The position numbers and the translations under genes are program-made. This document shows, in pieces, positions 34,745 to 43,476 of a stretch of DNA of 43,476 bases. Position 1 is the stretch's first letter, and each line of letters opens with the position of its first letter. This DNA is from Bacillota bacterium. GTDB lineage: Bacteria; Bacillota; Bacilli; Bacillales; Cytobacillaceae. The DNA lies in the NCBI GenBank assembly GCA_030705955.1, contig JAUZPL010000035.1, positions 1 through 43,476 on the forward strand, read 5' to 3'. A model generated the notes under the pieces. That model searched no databases. It had not been told where the DNA came from and saw only the letters and a list, made by a program, of their open reading frames with translations.

Positions 34745-37222
34745 ATGGAGAAGGTAGAACAGAATTTAATGGAGCCAGTGGGTGAAGTAAATTTTCAATC
34801 TAAATGGAACGTACCCAATAGTTTGAAAAAACTTCAGTTTGCATTGGAGACATTGTTCATTAAAAAGGGTTTTCTCTTATTATTGGTTGGCTTCTTGCTC
34901 GGACGTGCGTTAATTTTGTCAAAACTTACCCCCTTTAGCCTCCCTTTTTTTGCTGTTGTGTATTTAGTTAAAAAGGATCGGGCCCCCCTTGCTTTAATTG
35001 GATTAATTGCCGGTTCCTTGACAATATCGTTAATTAACGCTTCATCTACGTTTGCTATCACCTTTTTATTTCTACTCATTTTCCGAATATCAAAAAAGTG
35101 GGTGAAGGACGAGGCGAAGGCTTTACCCTTTTACGTTAGTATTATTCTGGCCATTGGAAAGCTCGCTGAGGCTTATATCATTTCTAATCAGTTATCCTTA
35201 TACGATGGGATGATGATTGGAGTTCAGGCAAGTCTTTCCTTTATTTTGACATTAATTTTTATGCAAGGTATTCCATTGATAACTTTAAGTAAACGAAGGC
35301 AAACCTTAAAAACAGAGGAAATTGTTTGTTTAATTATTATGCTTGCTTCTATCATGACTGGAACAATCGGCTGGATTATTTATGATCTTTCCGTTGAGCA
35401 TATCTTATCTAGATATTTAGTTTTAATTTTTTCATATGTGGCTGGTGCAACAGTTGGTTCTACTGTTGGGGTTGTCACTGGATTGATATTTAGCTTGGCT
35501 AGTGTCTCTAGTTTTTATCATATGAGTTTACTTGCCTTTTCTGGGGTATTGGGCGGGTTATTAAAAGAAGGCAAGAAAATAGGTGTTTCAATTGGTTTAT
35601 TTATTGCGACACTTTTAATTGGTATGTATGGAGAAGGCGGTGGATCGATTTTTTTAACCATTTCTGAAACGATGGTTTCAATTGGTTTATTTTTGGTGAC
35701 ACCAAAATCCATCACAGCTCGGCTAGCAAAATATATTCCAGGTACGCCTGAATTTACAGCAGAACAGCAAAAATACATGAGAAAAATGAGGGATGTGACA
35801 GCCCAGCGTGTATCCCAATTTTCAACCGTATTTCATGCATTGTCGAAAAGCTTTTCCCAATATGATGAACAGCCGCACACAGAAGGTGATAATGAAAAAG
35901 AATTAGATTACTTCCTAAGTAATGTAACAGAAAAGACATGTCAAACATGCTTTAAAAAAGAGCATTGCTGGACAAGGAATTTTAATACAACATATGAATT
36001 CATGGAGGGGATTATTCATGAAATGGATCAAAATAATGGAATTGTTTTTTCAAAGCTAGGGAGAGATTGGGATAAGTATTGTTCAAAATCAAAAAAAGTA
36101 ATAGAAGTAATCCAACAGGAATTAACGCTGTATCAAGCGAACCAAAAATTAAAAAGGCAGGTCCAGGAAAGTAGAAAATTAGTGGCAGATCAACTGCTGG
36201 GTGTATCAGAAGTAATGGATAACTTTGCAAAAGAAATTCAACGTGAAAGAGAAAACCATCACAAACAAGAAGAACAAATCATGGAGGCTATTTCTGAATT
36301 TGGTATTCCAATTGAACAGGTTGAAATTTATAGCCTTGAACAGGGCGGTGTAGATATTGAAATGACAGTACCTTTCTGCAATGGACATGGTGAATGTGAA
36401 AAGTTAATTGCCCCCATGCTTTCCGATATTTTAGGTGAGACCATCATTGTAGGTTTAGAAGAATGTCAGCCATATTCAAATGGAATATGTCACGTTACCT
36501 TTAAATCTGCAAAAGCCTTTGTAGTGGAAACAGGGGTTGCCCATGCTGCTAAAGATGGAGGATTTGTTTCAGGTGATAGTTATTCAATGATTGAAATTGG
36601 GTGTGGAAAGTTTGCCATTGCCATAAGTGATGGGATGGGGAATGGAGAGAGAGCCCATTATGAAAGTAAAGAAACATTACAGCTGCTGCAGAAGATTTTA
36701 CAATCTGGAATTGAAGAGAAAGTAGCCATTAAATCGGTTAATTCGGTTCTTTCCTTAAGAACGACAGATGAAATCTTCTCCACTTTAGATTTAGCCATGA
36801 TTGATCTGCAAAATGCATCGACAAAGTTTCTTAAGATTGGATCAACACCTAGTTTTATTAAAAGAGGGAATAAGGTAATTAAAATCCAAGCAAGTAATTT
36901 GCCAATAGGAATACTTCAAGAGTTTGAGGTAGATGTTGTTAGTCAACAGTTAAAAGCGGGTGACCTTTTAATTATGATGAGTGATGGTGTTTTTGAGGGG
37001 CCAAGGCATGTAGAAAATTTTGATTTATGGATGAAGAGAAAAATTCAAGAATTACAGACAAATGACCCACAGGAAGTAGCGGATTTAATAATGGAAGAAG
37101 TTATCCGATCAAGGTCTGGCTTAATTGAAGACGATATGACCGTAATGGTGGCGAAGATTAAACATAATACTCCTAAATGGGCTACCATTCCAGTTCAAAA
37201 ATTAAAGAAAAAGGCACAATAA
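34745..37222 (+). CDS. spoIIE: Stage II sporulation protein E (PP2C-type phosphatase)
   Basis: An 825-residue membrane phosphatase that localises to the polar septum, binds FtsZ and dephosphorylates SpoIIAA to release sigma-F in the forespore. The N terminus (about 40-320) has roughly ten membrane helices. A central region (about 325-580) follows, with the cysteine group CQTCFKKEHCW, and then the C-terminal PPM phosphatase domain (about 590-815) with SDGMGNGERA (metal ligand D629), MSDGVFEGP and EDDMTVMVAK. GGGAGAGTG precedes the ATG. Fin, encoded in this window, later inhibits the sigma factor that SpoIIE activates. Confidence 0.98.
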   Translation: MEKVEQNLMEPVGEVNFQSKWNVPNSLKKLQFALETLFIKKGFLLLLVGFLLGRALILSKLTPFSLPFFAVVYLVKKDRAPLALIGLIAGSLTISLINASSTFAITFLFLLIFRISKKWVKDEAKALPFYVSIILAIGKLAEAYIISNQLSLYDGMMIGVQASLSFILTLIFMQGIPLITLSKRRQTLKTEEIVCLIIMLASIMTGTIGWIIYDLSVEHILSRYLVLIFSYVAGATVGSTVGVVTGLIFSLASVSSFYHMSLLAFSGVLGGLLKEGKKIGVSIGLFIATLLIGMYGEGGGSIFLTISETMVSIGLFLVTPKSITARLAKYIPGTPEFTAEQQKYMRKMRDVTAQRVSQFSTVFHALSKSFSQYDEQPHTEGDNEKELDYFLSNVTEKTCQTCFKKEHCWTRNFNTTYEFMEGIIHEMDQNNGIVFSKLGRDWDKYCSKSKKVIEVIQQELTLYQANQKLKRQVQESRKLVADQLLGVSEVMDNFAKEIQRERENHHKQEEQIMEAISEFGIPIEQVEIYSLEQGGVDIEMTVPFCNGHGECEKLIAPMLSDILGETIIVGLEECQPYSNGICHVTFKSAKAFVVETGVAHAAKDGGFVSGDSYSMIEIGCGKFAIAISDGMGNGERAHYESKETLQLLQKILQSGIEEKVAIKSVNSVLSLRTTDEIFSTLDLAMIDLQNASTKFLKIGSTPSFIKRGNKVIKIQASNLPIGILQEFEVDVVSQQLKAGDLLIMMSDGVFEGPRHVENFDLWMKRKIQELQTNDPQEVADLIMEEVIRSRSGLIEDDMTVMVAKIKHNTPKWATIPVQKLKKKAQ

Positions 37223-37252
37223 CGTATTTTGTCCTGACTTCCCTAAGAATAT

Positions 37253-37281
37253 GTATAAATCCCCTTCGACTCGTCAAAAAT
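37253..37281 (+). promoter_or_regulatory. Possible sigma-F promoter of yabS-yabT
   Basis: GTATA (37253-37257), 15-base spacer, GTCAAAAAT (37273-37281), one mismatch from the sigma-F -10 GGnnAnAnT. Confidence 0.5.
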
Positions 37282-37313
37282 GGTAATAAAATATTTTTGG
37301 GAGGGGATTTTTT

Positions 37314-38051
37314 ATGTATTCTGGAAAAATTAGGCAAATTTTATTACTAACTGATGGTTGTTCAAATCAAGGCGAAAATCCAATTGCCATTGCTGCATTA
37401 GCAAGGGAAGAAGGAATAACCGTTAATGTAATTGGTGTCATGGAACATGATGTTATTGACGAGCAAGGAATGAAGGAAATTGAAAACATTGCGATGTCAG
37501 GTGGAGGTGTAAGCCAGATTGTTTATGCCCAGCAGCTTTCACAGACAGTACAAATGGTTACACGTAAAGCAATGACACAAACCATTCAAGGTGTTGTAAA
37601 TAAGGAATTACAGCAAATCTTGGGTCGATCTAAAACAATGGAAGATCTTCCTCCTGAAAAGAGGGGAGAGGTCATGGAAGTGGTTGATGAGCTTGGTGAA
37701 ACAATTGATTTAGAAGTGCTAATTCTAGTTGATACAAGTGCCAGTATGAAGCAAAAACTTCCAACCGTTAAAGAGGCATTGCTTGATCTTTCCTTAAGCT
37801 TAAATGCTAGGACGGGAAATAATACTTTTTCAGTTTATGTATTTCCCGGGAAAAAAAGTGATGTTGAAATGGTGCTTGATTGGACACCAAAACTGCAGTC
37901 ATTAACAAGTATTTTTTCCCAGCTAACCACAGGAGGAATTACCCCAACTGGTCCTGCTATTCGCGCGGCTTTATCATCATTTAATCAAAAACGTTCATTA
38001 AGGAGTATGCTTTCCCATGATGATGAATCATTCTTGGAAGAGTCAATTTAA
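37314..38051 (+). CDS. yabS: VWA-domain protein YabS
   Basis: A 245-residue cytosolic protein with a von Willebrand type A fold. The MIDAS motif DTSAS lies at 140-144, and TGGITPTGPAIRAAL gives the later metal threonine. The N-terminal part (ILLLTDGCSNQGENP) looks like the end of another VWA-like fold. Function is unknown. It is expressed in the forespore in B. subtilis and paired with the kinase YabT, which suggests a metal-dependent partner or substrate. GGGAGGGG lies 7 bases before the ATG. It overlaps yabT by 35 bases. Confidence 0.9.
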   Translation: MYSGKIRQILLLTDGCSNQGENPIAIAALAREEGITVNVIGVMEHDVIDEQGMKEIENIAMSGGGVSQIVYAQQLSQTVQMVTRKAMTQTIQGVVNKELQQILGRSKTMEDLPPEKRGEVMEVVDELGETIDLEVLILVDTSASMKQKLPTVKEALLDLSLSLNARTGNNTFSVYVFPGKKSDVEMVLDWTPKLQSLTSIFSQLTTGGITPTGPAIRAALSSFNQKRSLRSMLSHDDESFLEESI

Positions 38052-39012
38052 ACTAAACCCCGGTACAATTGTTAAAGGAATTTGGCACAAAAACCAATAT
38101 ACCATTTTAAAGGAACTTGGCTTTGGAGCAAATGGAATTGTCTATTTAGCTAAAAGTGAGAAGACACAAGTTGCATTGAAAATGAGTGATAACGGTATGT
38201 CCATTACCTCCGAGGTAAATGTTTTAAAATCCTTTGCGAAGGTCCAAGGGTCTGCCCTCGGACCTTCTTTGCTTGATGTTGATGATTGGCAAAGCAGTCA
38301 AGGAAAAATTTCATTTTATGTAATGGAGTATATAGAAGGCCCTGATCTTTTGACATTTATTCAGCAAAACGGAAAGGTATGGACACCTGTCCTTTTTTTA
38401 CAGTTGTTAAATGACCTTCAGAAACTACATGAAAACGGTTGGGTTTTTGGAGATTTAAAACCGGAAAATTTAATTGTTACGGGACCCCCTCCTAGAATTA
38501 GATGTATTGATGTAGGAGGAACCACAATTAGCGGGAGAGCCATTAAAGAGTTTACGGAGTTTTATGATCGAGGTTATTGGGGGTTAGGATCTAGGAAAGC
38601 AGAGCCCTCCTATGATTTATTTGCAGTTGGAATGATGATGATTCATACTGCATATCCAAAACGTTTCAATAAAACATCTGGAGGAATAGCCCAAATAATG
38701 GAGGAAGTTCGAAAAAAGGCAGAACTTTTACCATATGAAGGGGTAATTCTAAAGTCATTAAAGGGACAATACATTCGAGCAAATGAGATGAGAGAAGACC
38801 TATTATCATTAGTCATAAAAAGAGAAACGGACAATTCCTCTAAGAAAACTGTTGATAGAAAAGATTCTGGTAACCAGTCACATTCAAATCAAGGTTTAAC
38901 TCGACAAAATTATAAGAAGAAAAGGAAAAAAGGCCGCTTCAAGGAAACCATTTTATTGTTTATTTTTATTGCTATTTTTTACGGTATATATATTTTCTTT
39001 TTTACTTCATAA
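38017..39012 (+). CDS. yabT: Hanks-type Ser/Thr kinase YabT
   Basis: A 331-residue membrane-anchored kinase without an extracellular sensor. Motifs: LGFGANGIVYLA (34-45), K55 in VALK, catalytic loop FGDLKPEN (144-151, HRD changed to FGD) and DVGG (165-168) in place of DFG. A Lys/Arg-rich stretch (YKKKRKKGRFK) precedes a C-terminal membrane helix (about 310-328). B. subtilis YabT is activated by DNA binding through such a segment and phosphorylates RecA and AbrB in sporulating cells. Three consecutive ATG codons (38017-38025) offer starts; AGGAG is at 38001-38005. Confidence 0.92.
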   Translation: MMMNHSWKSQFKLNPGTIVKGIWHKNQYTILKELGFGANGIVYLAKSEKTQVALKMSDNGMSITSEVNVLKSFAKVQGSALGPSLLDVDDWQSSQGKISFYVMEYIEGPDLLTFIQQNGKVWTPVLFLQLLNDLQKLHENGWVFGDLKPENLIVTGPPPRIRCIDVGGTTISGRAIKEFTEFYDRGYWGLGSRKAEPSYDLFAVGMMMIHTAYPKRFNKTSGGIAQIMEEVRKKAELLPYEGVILKSLKGQYIRANEMREDLLSLVIKRETDNSSKKTVDRKDSGNQSHSNQGLTRQNYKKKRKKGRFKETILLFIFIAIFYGIYIFFFTS

Positions 39013-39199
39013 AGACTTTCAGAGTTATGTAAAATAATTTTTCTTAAATAAAATAAATTCTAATCATCAAAAAAAGCTGAAACTATTAATAATGTTTAAT
39101 CGTAAATAATAAAATAAAAGAAACTTGCTATTTGATTAGCCAAAAAATGTAACTGTTTATGTTAAAGTAGAGGTAAAAACGAATAAGGAAGAATAAAAA

Positions 39200-40591
39200 A
39201 TGTTAGAAGAAAAAGTAGAAGTATTTTTAGCAAGGCACTCCTTTACATTAGAAAATAAACAGATTGTCGTTGCTGTCTCAGGTGGACCTGATTCCCTTGC
39301 GCTACTTTATTACCTCTTTAGGGAGCGAGAAAAAAGAAACCTATCGTTAATTGTTGCACATGTGGATCATATGCTTCGTGGAGAGGAGTCATATAAGGAT
39401 GCCTTGTTTGTGAAAAGAATTTGTGATCAACTCTCTGTTCCATTTGAAATGGCTCAAATTAATGTTCCAGAATTAATGGAGAAGACAGGAGATAGTGTAG
39501 AAGTAGCTGCTCGCAATGCTCGATACGAGTTTTTTATGAAAGTAATGAAGGCTTATAACTATTCAAATCTTGCTCTAGCTCATCATGGAGATGATCAAGT
39601 AGAAACAATATTAATGCGGTTAACTAGAGGAAGTACTGGGAAATCAAGAGCGGGAATTCCTTTTTTGCGTAATCTTCCATTCGGAATTCTTTTTCGTCCA
39701 TTTTTAAATATAACAAAAAAGGAAATTATGAAGTATTGTGAGGAGCATGCATTAACTCCAAGATTAGATGTAAGTAATAATGATGACACGTATACTCGCA
39801 ATAGGTTTCGAAAAGAAGTTCTTCCATTTTTAAAATCTGAAAATCGAAAAGTTCATGAACATTTTCAGCGTTTTAGTGAAGAATTGCAAAGTGATGAGAC
39901 ATTTCTACAGGAATTAACCCTACAAAGTATGAATACAGTAGTGACAAATAGAAAAAGGAATCAAGTTACTATTGACATAAAAAGTTTTCTTCAAATGCCT
40001 TTACCTTTACAAAGAAGAGGTATTCAACTAATATTAAACTATCTTTACAATGAAAGACCTTCTTCTCTTTCTGCTATACATATTGATCAAATTTTTTCAT
40101 TAATTCATCATCAAAATCCTTCGGGAAAACTTGATTTTCCAAACAAATTAAAGGTGATTCGCTCATACCAACAATGTCACTTTCAGTTTGGGTCTTTAGA
40201 CAATGACCATAGCTATCTTTTTGAACTAAACAATCCAGGGATGGTTTTCTTACCGAACTTAGGGAATATTAATATGGAATACATTCAATCACCATCCATT
40301 AAATTAAGTTCCTGTGTTGCGGTGTTTAATGCATCCAAAGTTCAGCTTCCATTGTTAATAAGAACTAGAAAAAATGGAGATCGAATGTCTCTAAAGGGAA
40401 TGAAAGGTACAAAAAAGTTAAAGGATATTTTTATTGACTCCAAGGTTCCAATTCAGGAGCGAAAATTATGGCCTGTTGTTACAGATTGCAATGGCACGAT
40501 TATTTGGCTCCCTTGCTTAAAAAAGTCAATAGTAGAAGGATGGGATCATTCAGAAGGTAACTATATCCAACTCACATATAATAAGGAATGA
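39200..40591 (+). CDS. tilS: tRNA(Ile)-lysidine synthetase
   Basis: A 463-residue essential ATP-dependent enzyme that converts C34 of the CAU-anticodon tRNA-Ile to lysidine, so that it reads AUA. The PP-loop SGGPDS is at 27-32, followed by HVDHMLRGEES and ALAHHGDDQVETILMRLTRGS. The long C-terminal domains bind tRNA and end in IRTRKNGDRMSLKGMKGTKKLKDIF. ATAAGGAAG precedes the ATG. The 187-base gap upstream is very AT-rich and shows no clear terminator. It forms a unit with hprT, as in most Firmicutes. Confidence 0.97.
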   Translation: MLEEKVEVFLARHSFTLENKQIVVAVSGGPDSLALLYYLFREREKRNLSLIVAHVDHMLRGEESYKDALFVKRICDQLSVPFEMAQINVPELMEKTGDSVEVAARNARYEFFMKVMKAYNYSNLALAHHGDDQVETILMRLTRGSTGKSRAGIPFLRNLPFGILFRPFLNITKKEIMKYCEEHALTPRLDVSNNDDTYTRNRFRKEVLPFLKSENRKVHEHFQRFSEELQSDETFLQELTLQSMNTVVTNRKRNQVTIDIKSFLQMPLPLQRRGIQLILNYLYNERPSSLSAIHIDQIFSLIHHQNPSGKLDFPNKLKVIRSYQQCHFQFGSLDNDHSYLFELNNPGMVFLPNLGNINMEYIQSPSIKLSSCVAVFNASKVQLPLLIRTRKNGDRMSLKGMKGTKKLKDIFIDSKVPIQERKLWPVVTDCNGTIIWLPCLKKSIVEGWDHSEGNYIQLTYNKE

Positions 40592-40612
40592 TCTTTAGGG
40601 GGCAAGTAGTAG

Positions 40613-41158
40613 ATGAAACGGGATATTGAAAAAGTACTAATTACGGAAGACGAGATTCAGGAAAAAATAAAGAAGTTGGCCTTACAGCTTACTGAGGAGT
40701 ACAAGGATCGTTTTCCGCTTGCAATTGGTGTATTAAAAGGTGCAATGCCCTTTATGGCAGATTTATTAAAAAGAATGGATTGTTACTTAGAAATGGACTT
40801 TATGGATGTTTCAAGCTATGGCAATTCAACCGTGTCATCAGGTGAAGTGAAAATCTTAAAAGACCTAGATACTTCTGTCGAAGGAAGGGACTTGCTTATC
40901 ATTGAAGACATTATTGATAGTGGTTTAACTTTAAGTTATCTTGTTGATTTATTCCGCTATCGTAAAGCTAAGTCCATTAAGATTGTTACCTTACTTGACA
41001 AACCAACGGGAAGAAAGAGCGCTATAAAGGCGGATTATGTTTGCTTTGATGTACCTGATGAGTTTGTTGTTGGTTATGGACTTGATTACGCTGAAAAGTA
41101 TCGAAACCTTCCATATATTGGAGTTTTGAAACCAGAAGTATATAGTAGCAAGATTTAA
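40613..41158 (+). CDS. hprT: Hypoxanthine-guanine phosphoribosyltransferase
   Basis: A 181-residue purine salvage enzyme converting hypoxanthine and guanine with PRPP to IMP and GMP. The PRPP loop EDIIDSGLT is at 98-106, the flexible loop with [19 protein letters not shown] near 67-86, and the purine-binding segment [32 protein letters not shown] near the C terminus. TAGGGGGC precedes the ATG. In B. subtilis HprT also associates with TilS and FtsH, the two flanking gene products. A hairpin without a T run (GGAAAT/ATTTCC, near 41175-41194) follows. Confidence 0.97.
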   Translation: MKRDIEKVLITEDEIQEKIKKLALQLTEEYKDRFPLAIGVLKGAMPFMADLLKRMDCYLEMDFMDVSSYGNSTVSSGEVKILKDLDTSVEGRDLLIIEDIIDSGLTLSYLVDLFRYRKAKSIKIVTLLDKPTGRKSAIKADYVCFDVPDEFVVGYGLDYAEKYRNLPYIGVLKPEVYSSKI

Positions 41159-41232
41159 GCAAAACCTATAGGATAGGAAATTTTATTTCATTTCCAACAA
41201 GAATGTTTAAAAATTTAAGCAGTAAAATGAAT

Positions 41233-41274
41233 CAATACAAAAAGCTGGATTGATAAGTGTTATTCCTTGTATTG
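41233..41274. repeat. Inverted repeat upstream of ftsH
   Basis: CAATACAA (41233-41240) and TTGTATTG (41267-41274) with a 26-base loop. The right arm contains TTGTAT, a possible -35 for TACTAT 18 bases further on, so the repeat could be a control site. The evidence is weak. Confidence 0.35.
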
Positions 41275-41332
41275 GCATGATTCTCTATGTTACTATTTAG
41301 TATAGTTTTTTACCCGTGGGAGGAGGTAAGGG

Positions 41333-43306
41333 ATGAATCGGATTTTCCGTAATACCATCTTTTATTTATTAATATTTCTAGTTATTATTGGTGTGGTTAG
41401 CTTTTTTAACGGAAGCAACCAGCCTACAGATCATATATCTTATGATAAATTTGTAACACATCTCGAAAGTGGAGATGTTAAATCATTTTCCATGCAGCCT
41501 GACCGAGGGGTATATGAGGTACAAGGTCAGTTGAAAACGGGAAATAAAAATTTCTTAACCTATATTCCTAATAGTAATAAAATCCTTGATCGAATTGATA
41601 GTGCTGCCAAAACATCAAAAGTTGATGTGATGCCTGCAAAAGAAACAAGCGGTTGGGTAACCTTCTTTACTTCCATCATTCCGTTTGTTATTATCTTTAT
41701 TCTTTTCTTCTTCTTATTAAATCAAGCACAAGGCGGCGGCAGCCGTGTAATGAATTTTGGTAAAAGTAAAGCCAAACTTTATAATGAGGATAAGAAAAAG
41801 GTTCGTTTTAAAGATGTAGCAGGCGCCGATGAAGAAAAGCAAGAGCTTGTTGAAGTAGTGGAATTCTTAAAAGATCCTAGAAAATTTGTAGAGCTTGGGG
41901 CTCGTATTCCAAAAGGAGTTCTTTTGGTTGGACCTCCTGGTACTGGTAAAACGTTGCTTGCTCGTGCTGTTGCTGGTGAAGCTGGTGTTCCGTTCTTCTC
42001 CATTAGCGGATCTGACTTCGTTGAAATGTTCGTTGGTGTAGGTGCATCACGTGTCCGTGATTTATTTGAAACGGCAAAGAAAAATGCACCATGTATTATT
42101 TTCATTGATGAAATTGATGCAGTTGGTCGCCAGCGTGGTGCAGGTTTAGGCGGAGGACATGATGAACGAGAACAAACGTTAAACCAATTGTTGGTTGAAA
42201 TGGATGGGTTCGGAGTAAATGAAGGAATTATTATTGTTGCTGCAACTAACCGTCCTGATATCCTTGATCCTGCATTATTACGTCCAGGACGTTTTGACCG
42301 TCAAATTACGGTTGACCGGCCTGATGTTATTGGTCGTGAAGCAGTACTAAAAGTACATGCCCACAATAAGCCATTAGATGAAGCAGTTAATTTAAAGAGT
42401 ATTGCACAACGGACACCTGGTTTTTCTGGTGCTGATTTAGAAAACCTTTTAAATGAGGCAGCACTTGTAGCAGCTCGCCAAAATAAAAAGAAAATTGAAA
42501 TGGAAGATATTGACGAAGCAACTGACCGTGTTATTGCGGGACCAGCAAAGAAAAGTCGTGTTATTTCTGAAAAAGAGCGTAAGATTGTTGCATTCCACGA
42601 AGGTGGTCACACTGTTATTGGTGTCGTTTTAGAGGATGCCGAAATGGTTCACAAGGTTACAATCGTTCCGCGTGGTCAAGCCGGTGGATATGCGGTAATG
42701 CTTCCAAAGGAAGATCGCTATTTCATGACAAAACCAGAGTTGCTTGATAAAATTGTTGGATTATTGGGTGGCCGTGTAGCAGAAGAAATTGTTTTTGGAG
42801 AAGTAAGTACTGGGGCACATAATGATTTCCAACGTGCAACCGGAATTGCTCGCAGAATGGTAACAGAATTCGGAATGAGTGATAAGCTTGGTCCTCTCCA
42901 ATTTGGTCAAGCACAAGGGGGGCAGGTTTTCCTTGGACGTGATCTTCATAATGAACAAAACTATTCTGATGCTATTGCATATGAAATTGATCTTGAAATT
43001 CAACGCATCATAAAAGACTGTTATGAAAAAGCTAAAAAGGTTTTAACAGAAAATCGTAACAAGCTTGATCTTATTGCAACTACTTTACTTGAAGTAGAAA
43101 CTCTTGATGCGGAACAAATTAAATATCTTCTTGAAAATGGACGGCTTCCTGATCGTTCTTTAGGTGAAGGAACAAAACCTGATTTAAAAAAGGCCGATGA
43201 TGTGAAGGTTAACATTGGGTCCAAAAAAGAAGAGGATGAAAAAATTGATCTATCTAAGTCAAATTTATCCACACCAGATTCGACTGATGAAAATCCAACT
43301 TTGTAA
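41333..43306 (+). CDS. ftsH: ATP-dependent zinc metalloprotease FtsH
   Basis: A 657-residue membrane-bound AAA+ protease that degrades membrane and regulatory proteins; in B. subtilis it is needed for Spo0A activation and stress tolerance. Two membrane helices (about 6-25 and 109-130) flank an external loop. Walker A is GPPGTGKT (200-207), Walker [10 protein letters not shown], the second region of homology is [19 protein letters not shown], and the zinc site is HEGGH (422-426) with the third ligand in [11 protein letters not shown]. The C-terminal tail is charged. The site GGGAGGAGGTAAGGG is exceptionally strong. A two-part terminator follows. Confidence 0.98.
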   Translation: MNRIFRNTIFYLLIFLVIIGVVSFFNGSNQPTDHISYDKFVTHLESGDVKSFSMQPDRGVYEVQGQLKTGNKNFLTYIPNSNKILDRIDSAAKTSKVDVMPAKETSGWVTFFTSIIPFVIIFILFFFLLNQAQGGGSRVMNFGKSKAKLYNEDKKKVRFKDVAGADEEKQELVEVVEFLKDPRKFVELGARIPKGVLLVGPPGTGKTLLARAVAGEAGVPFFSISGSDFVEMFVGVGASRVRDLFETAKKNAPCIIFIDEIDAVGRQRGAGLGGGHDEREQTLNQLLVEMDGFGVNEGIIIVAATNRPDILDPALLRPGRFDRQITVDRPDVIGREAVLKVHAHNKPLDEAVNLKSIAQRTPGFSGADLENLLNEAALVAARQNKKKIEMEDIDEATDRVIAGPAKKSRVISEKERKIVAFHEGGHTVIGVVLEDAEMVHKVTIVPRGQAGGYAVMLPKEDRYFMTKPELLDKIVGLLGGRVAEEIVFGEVSTGAHNDFQRATGIARRMVTEFGMSDKLGPLQFGQAQGGQVFLGRDLHNEQNYSDAIAYEIDLEIQRIIKDCYEKAKKVLTENRNKLDLIATTLLEVETLDAEQIKYLLENGRLPDRSLGEGTKPDLKKADDVKVNIGSKKEEDEKIDLSKSNLSTPDSTDENPTL

Positions 43307-43344
43307 TTATTAAAATAAAAAGAGTACTTCATAATTTAAAATGG

Positions 43345-43398
43345 TACCTGTAGGTAGGACACTCGAAAAAAAGAGTGTTCAACCTGCAGGTATTTTTT
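43345..43398 (+). terminator. ftsH terminator
   Basis: Two stacked stems: TACCTGTAGGT (43345-43355) with ACCTGCAGGTA (43382-43392, one G-T pair), and inside it ACACTC with GAGTGT around an A-rich loop. A T run follows. Confidence 0.9.
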
Positions 43399-43437
43399 AT
43401 ATACTTGAATTTCAGAATATGGGGATTAGGGGACAAC

Positions 43438-43476
43438 ATGAGTAAAATAACATTTTCAACTACAGAGATAAATACA
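43438..43476 (+). CDS. Start of an unidentified gene (partial)
   Basis: ATG at 43438 after TTAGGGGAC opens a frame that runs off the window: MSKITFSTTEINT. In B. subtilis the gene after ftsH is coaX (pantothenate kinase), whose proteins begin with a hydrophobic strand and DIGNTN; this does not match. Thirteen codons are too few to identify it. Confidence 0.45.
   Translation, partial: MSKITFSTTEINT

Overview
The window is core chromosome of an AT-rich, endospore-forming member of the Bacillaceae. Nearly every gene matches, in order and orientation, the Bacillus subtilis segment that runs from the rrnA operon to ftsH. Spore-formation genes are scattered through it (csfB/gin, yabG, sspF, spoVG, fin, spoVT, yabP, yabQ, spoIIE, yabS, yabT), and promoter motifs resembling those of sigma-A, H, F, E, G, K and ECF factors can be read directly. 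I cannot fix the genus from sequence alone; the proteins resemble but are not identical to B. subtilis.

Layout. 1-290: end of a 23S rRNA gene, a 5S rRNA gene and the rrn terminator. 326-769: a reverse-strand doxX gene with a perfect palindrome upstream, sitting between the rrn operon and csfB. 1083-8203: csfB, yaaO, tmk, darA, holB, ricT, yabA, yabB, yazA and rsmI, covering anti-sigma control, DNA replication and its control, and RNA modification. 8230-9062: abrB on the reverse strand with tandem Spo0A boxes. 9063-15209: metG, tatD, yabE, rnmV (5S maturase) and rsmA. 15222-19860: yabG, veg, sspF, ispE, purR, ridA and spoVG. 19960-24295: glmU, prs, ctc, pth and fin. 24347-33672: mfd, spoVT, yabM, yabN, rqcP, yabP, yabQ and divIC. 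33783-34581: yabR, then a reverse-strand tRNA-Met. 34673-39012: spoIIE, yabS and yabT. 39200-43398: tilS, hprT and ftsH, followed by the first 13 codons of an unidentified gene.

How it works together. The region mixes translation and RNA-maturation housekeeping (metG, rsmA, rnmV, rsmI, tilS, pth, rqcP, rplY/ctc), nucleotide and envelope precursors (tmk, prs, hprT, purR, glmU, ispE) and the developmental programme. AbrB (repressed by Spo0A), SpoVG, SpoIIE, Fin and Gin sit on the transition-state to sigma-F to sigma-G path; YabP, YabQ, YabG, SspF and SpoVT act later.

I found no phage, CRISPR array, complete insertion sequence or defence island, and no wholly unknown multigene system. The less ordinary signals are regulatory or non-coding: two tandem ECF-type promoters pointing backwards into yabE; a 12-bp hairpin that contains the ctc ribosome binding site; a structured leader before yabM with a possible CTG start; two long imperfect palindromes (6190-6261 and 23108-23219) that look like small dispersed elements; a duplicated veg promoter carrying a repeated TGACA/TGTCA motif; and a 28-codon hydrophobic ORF before metG. 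Compared with B. subtilis as I remember it, xpaC-yaaN and yaaR are missing and doxX is an addition.
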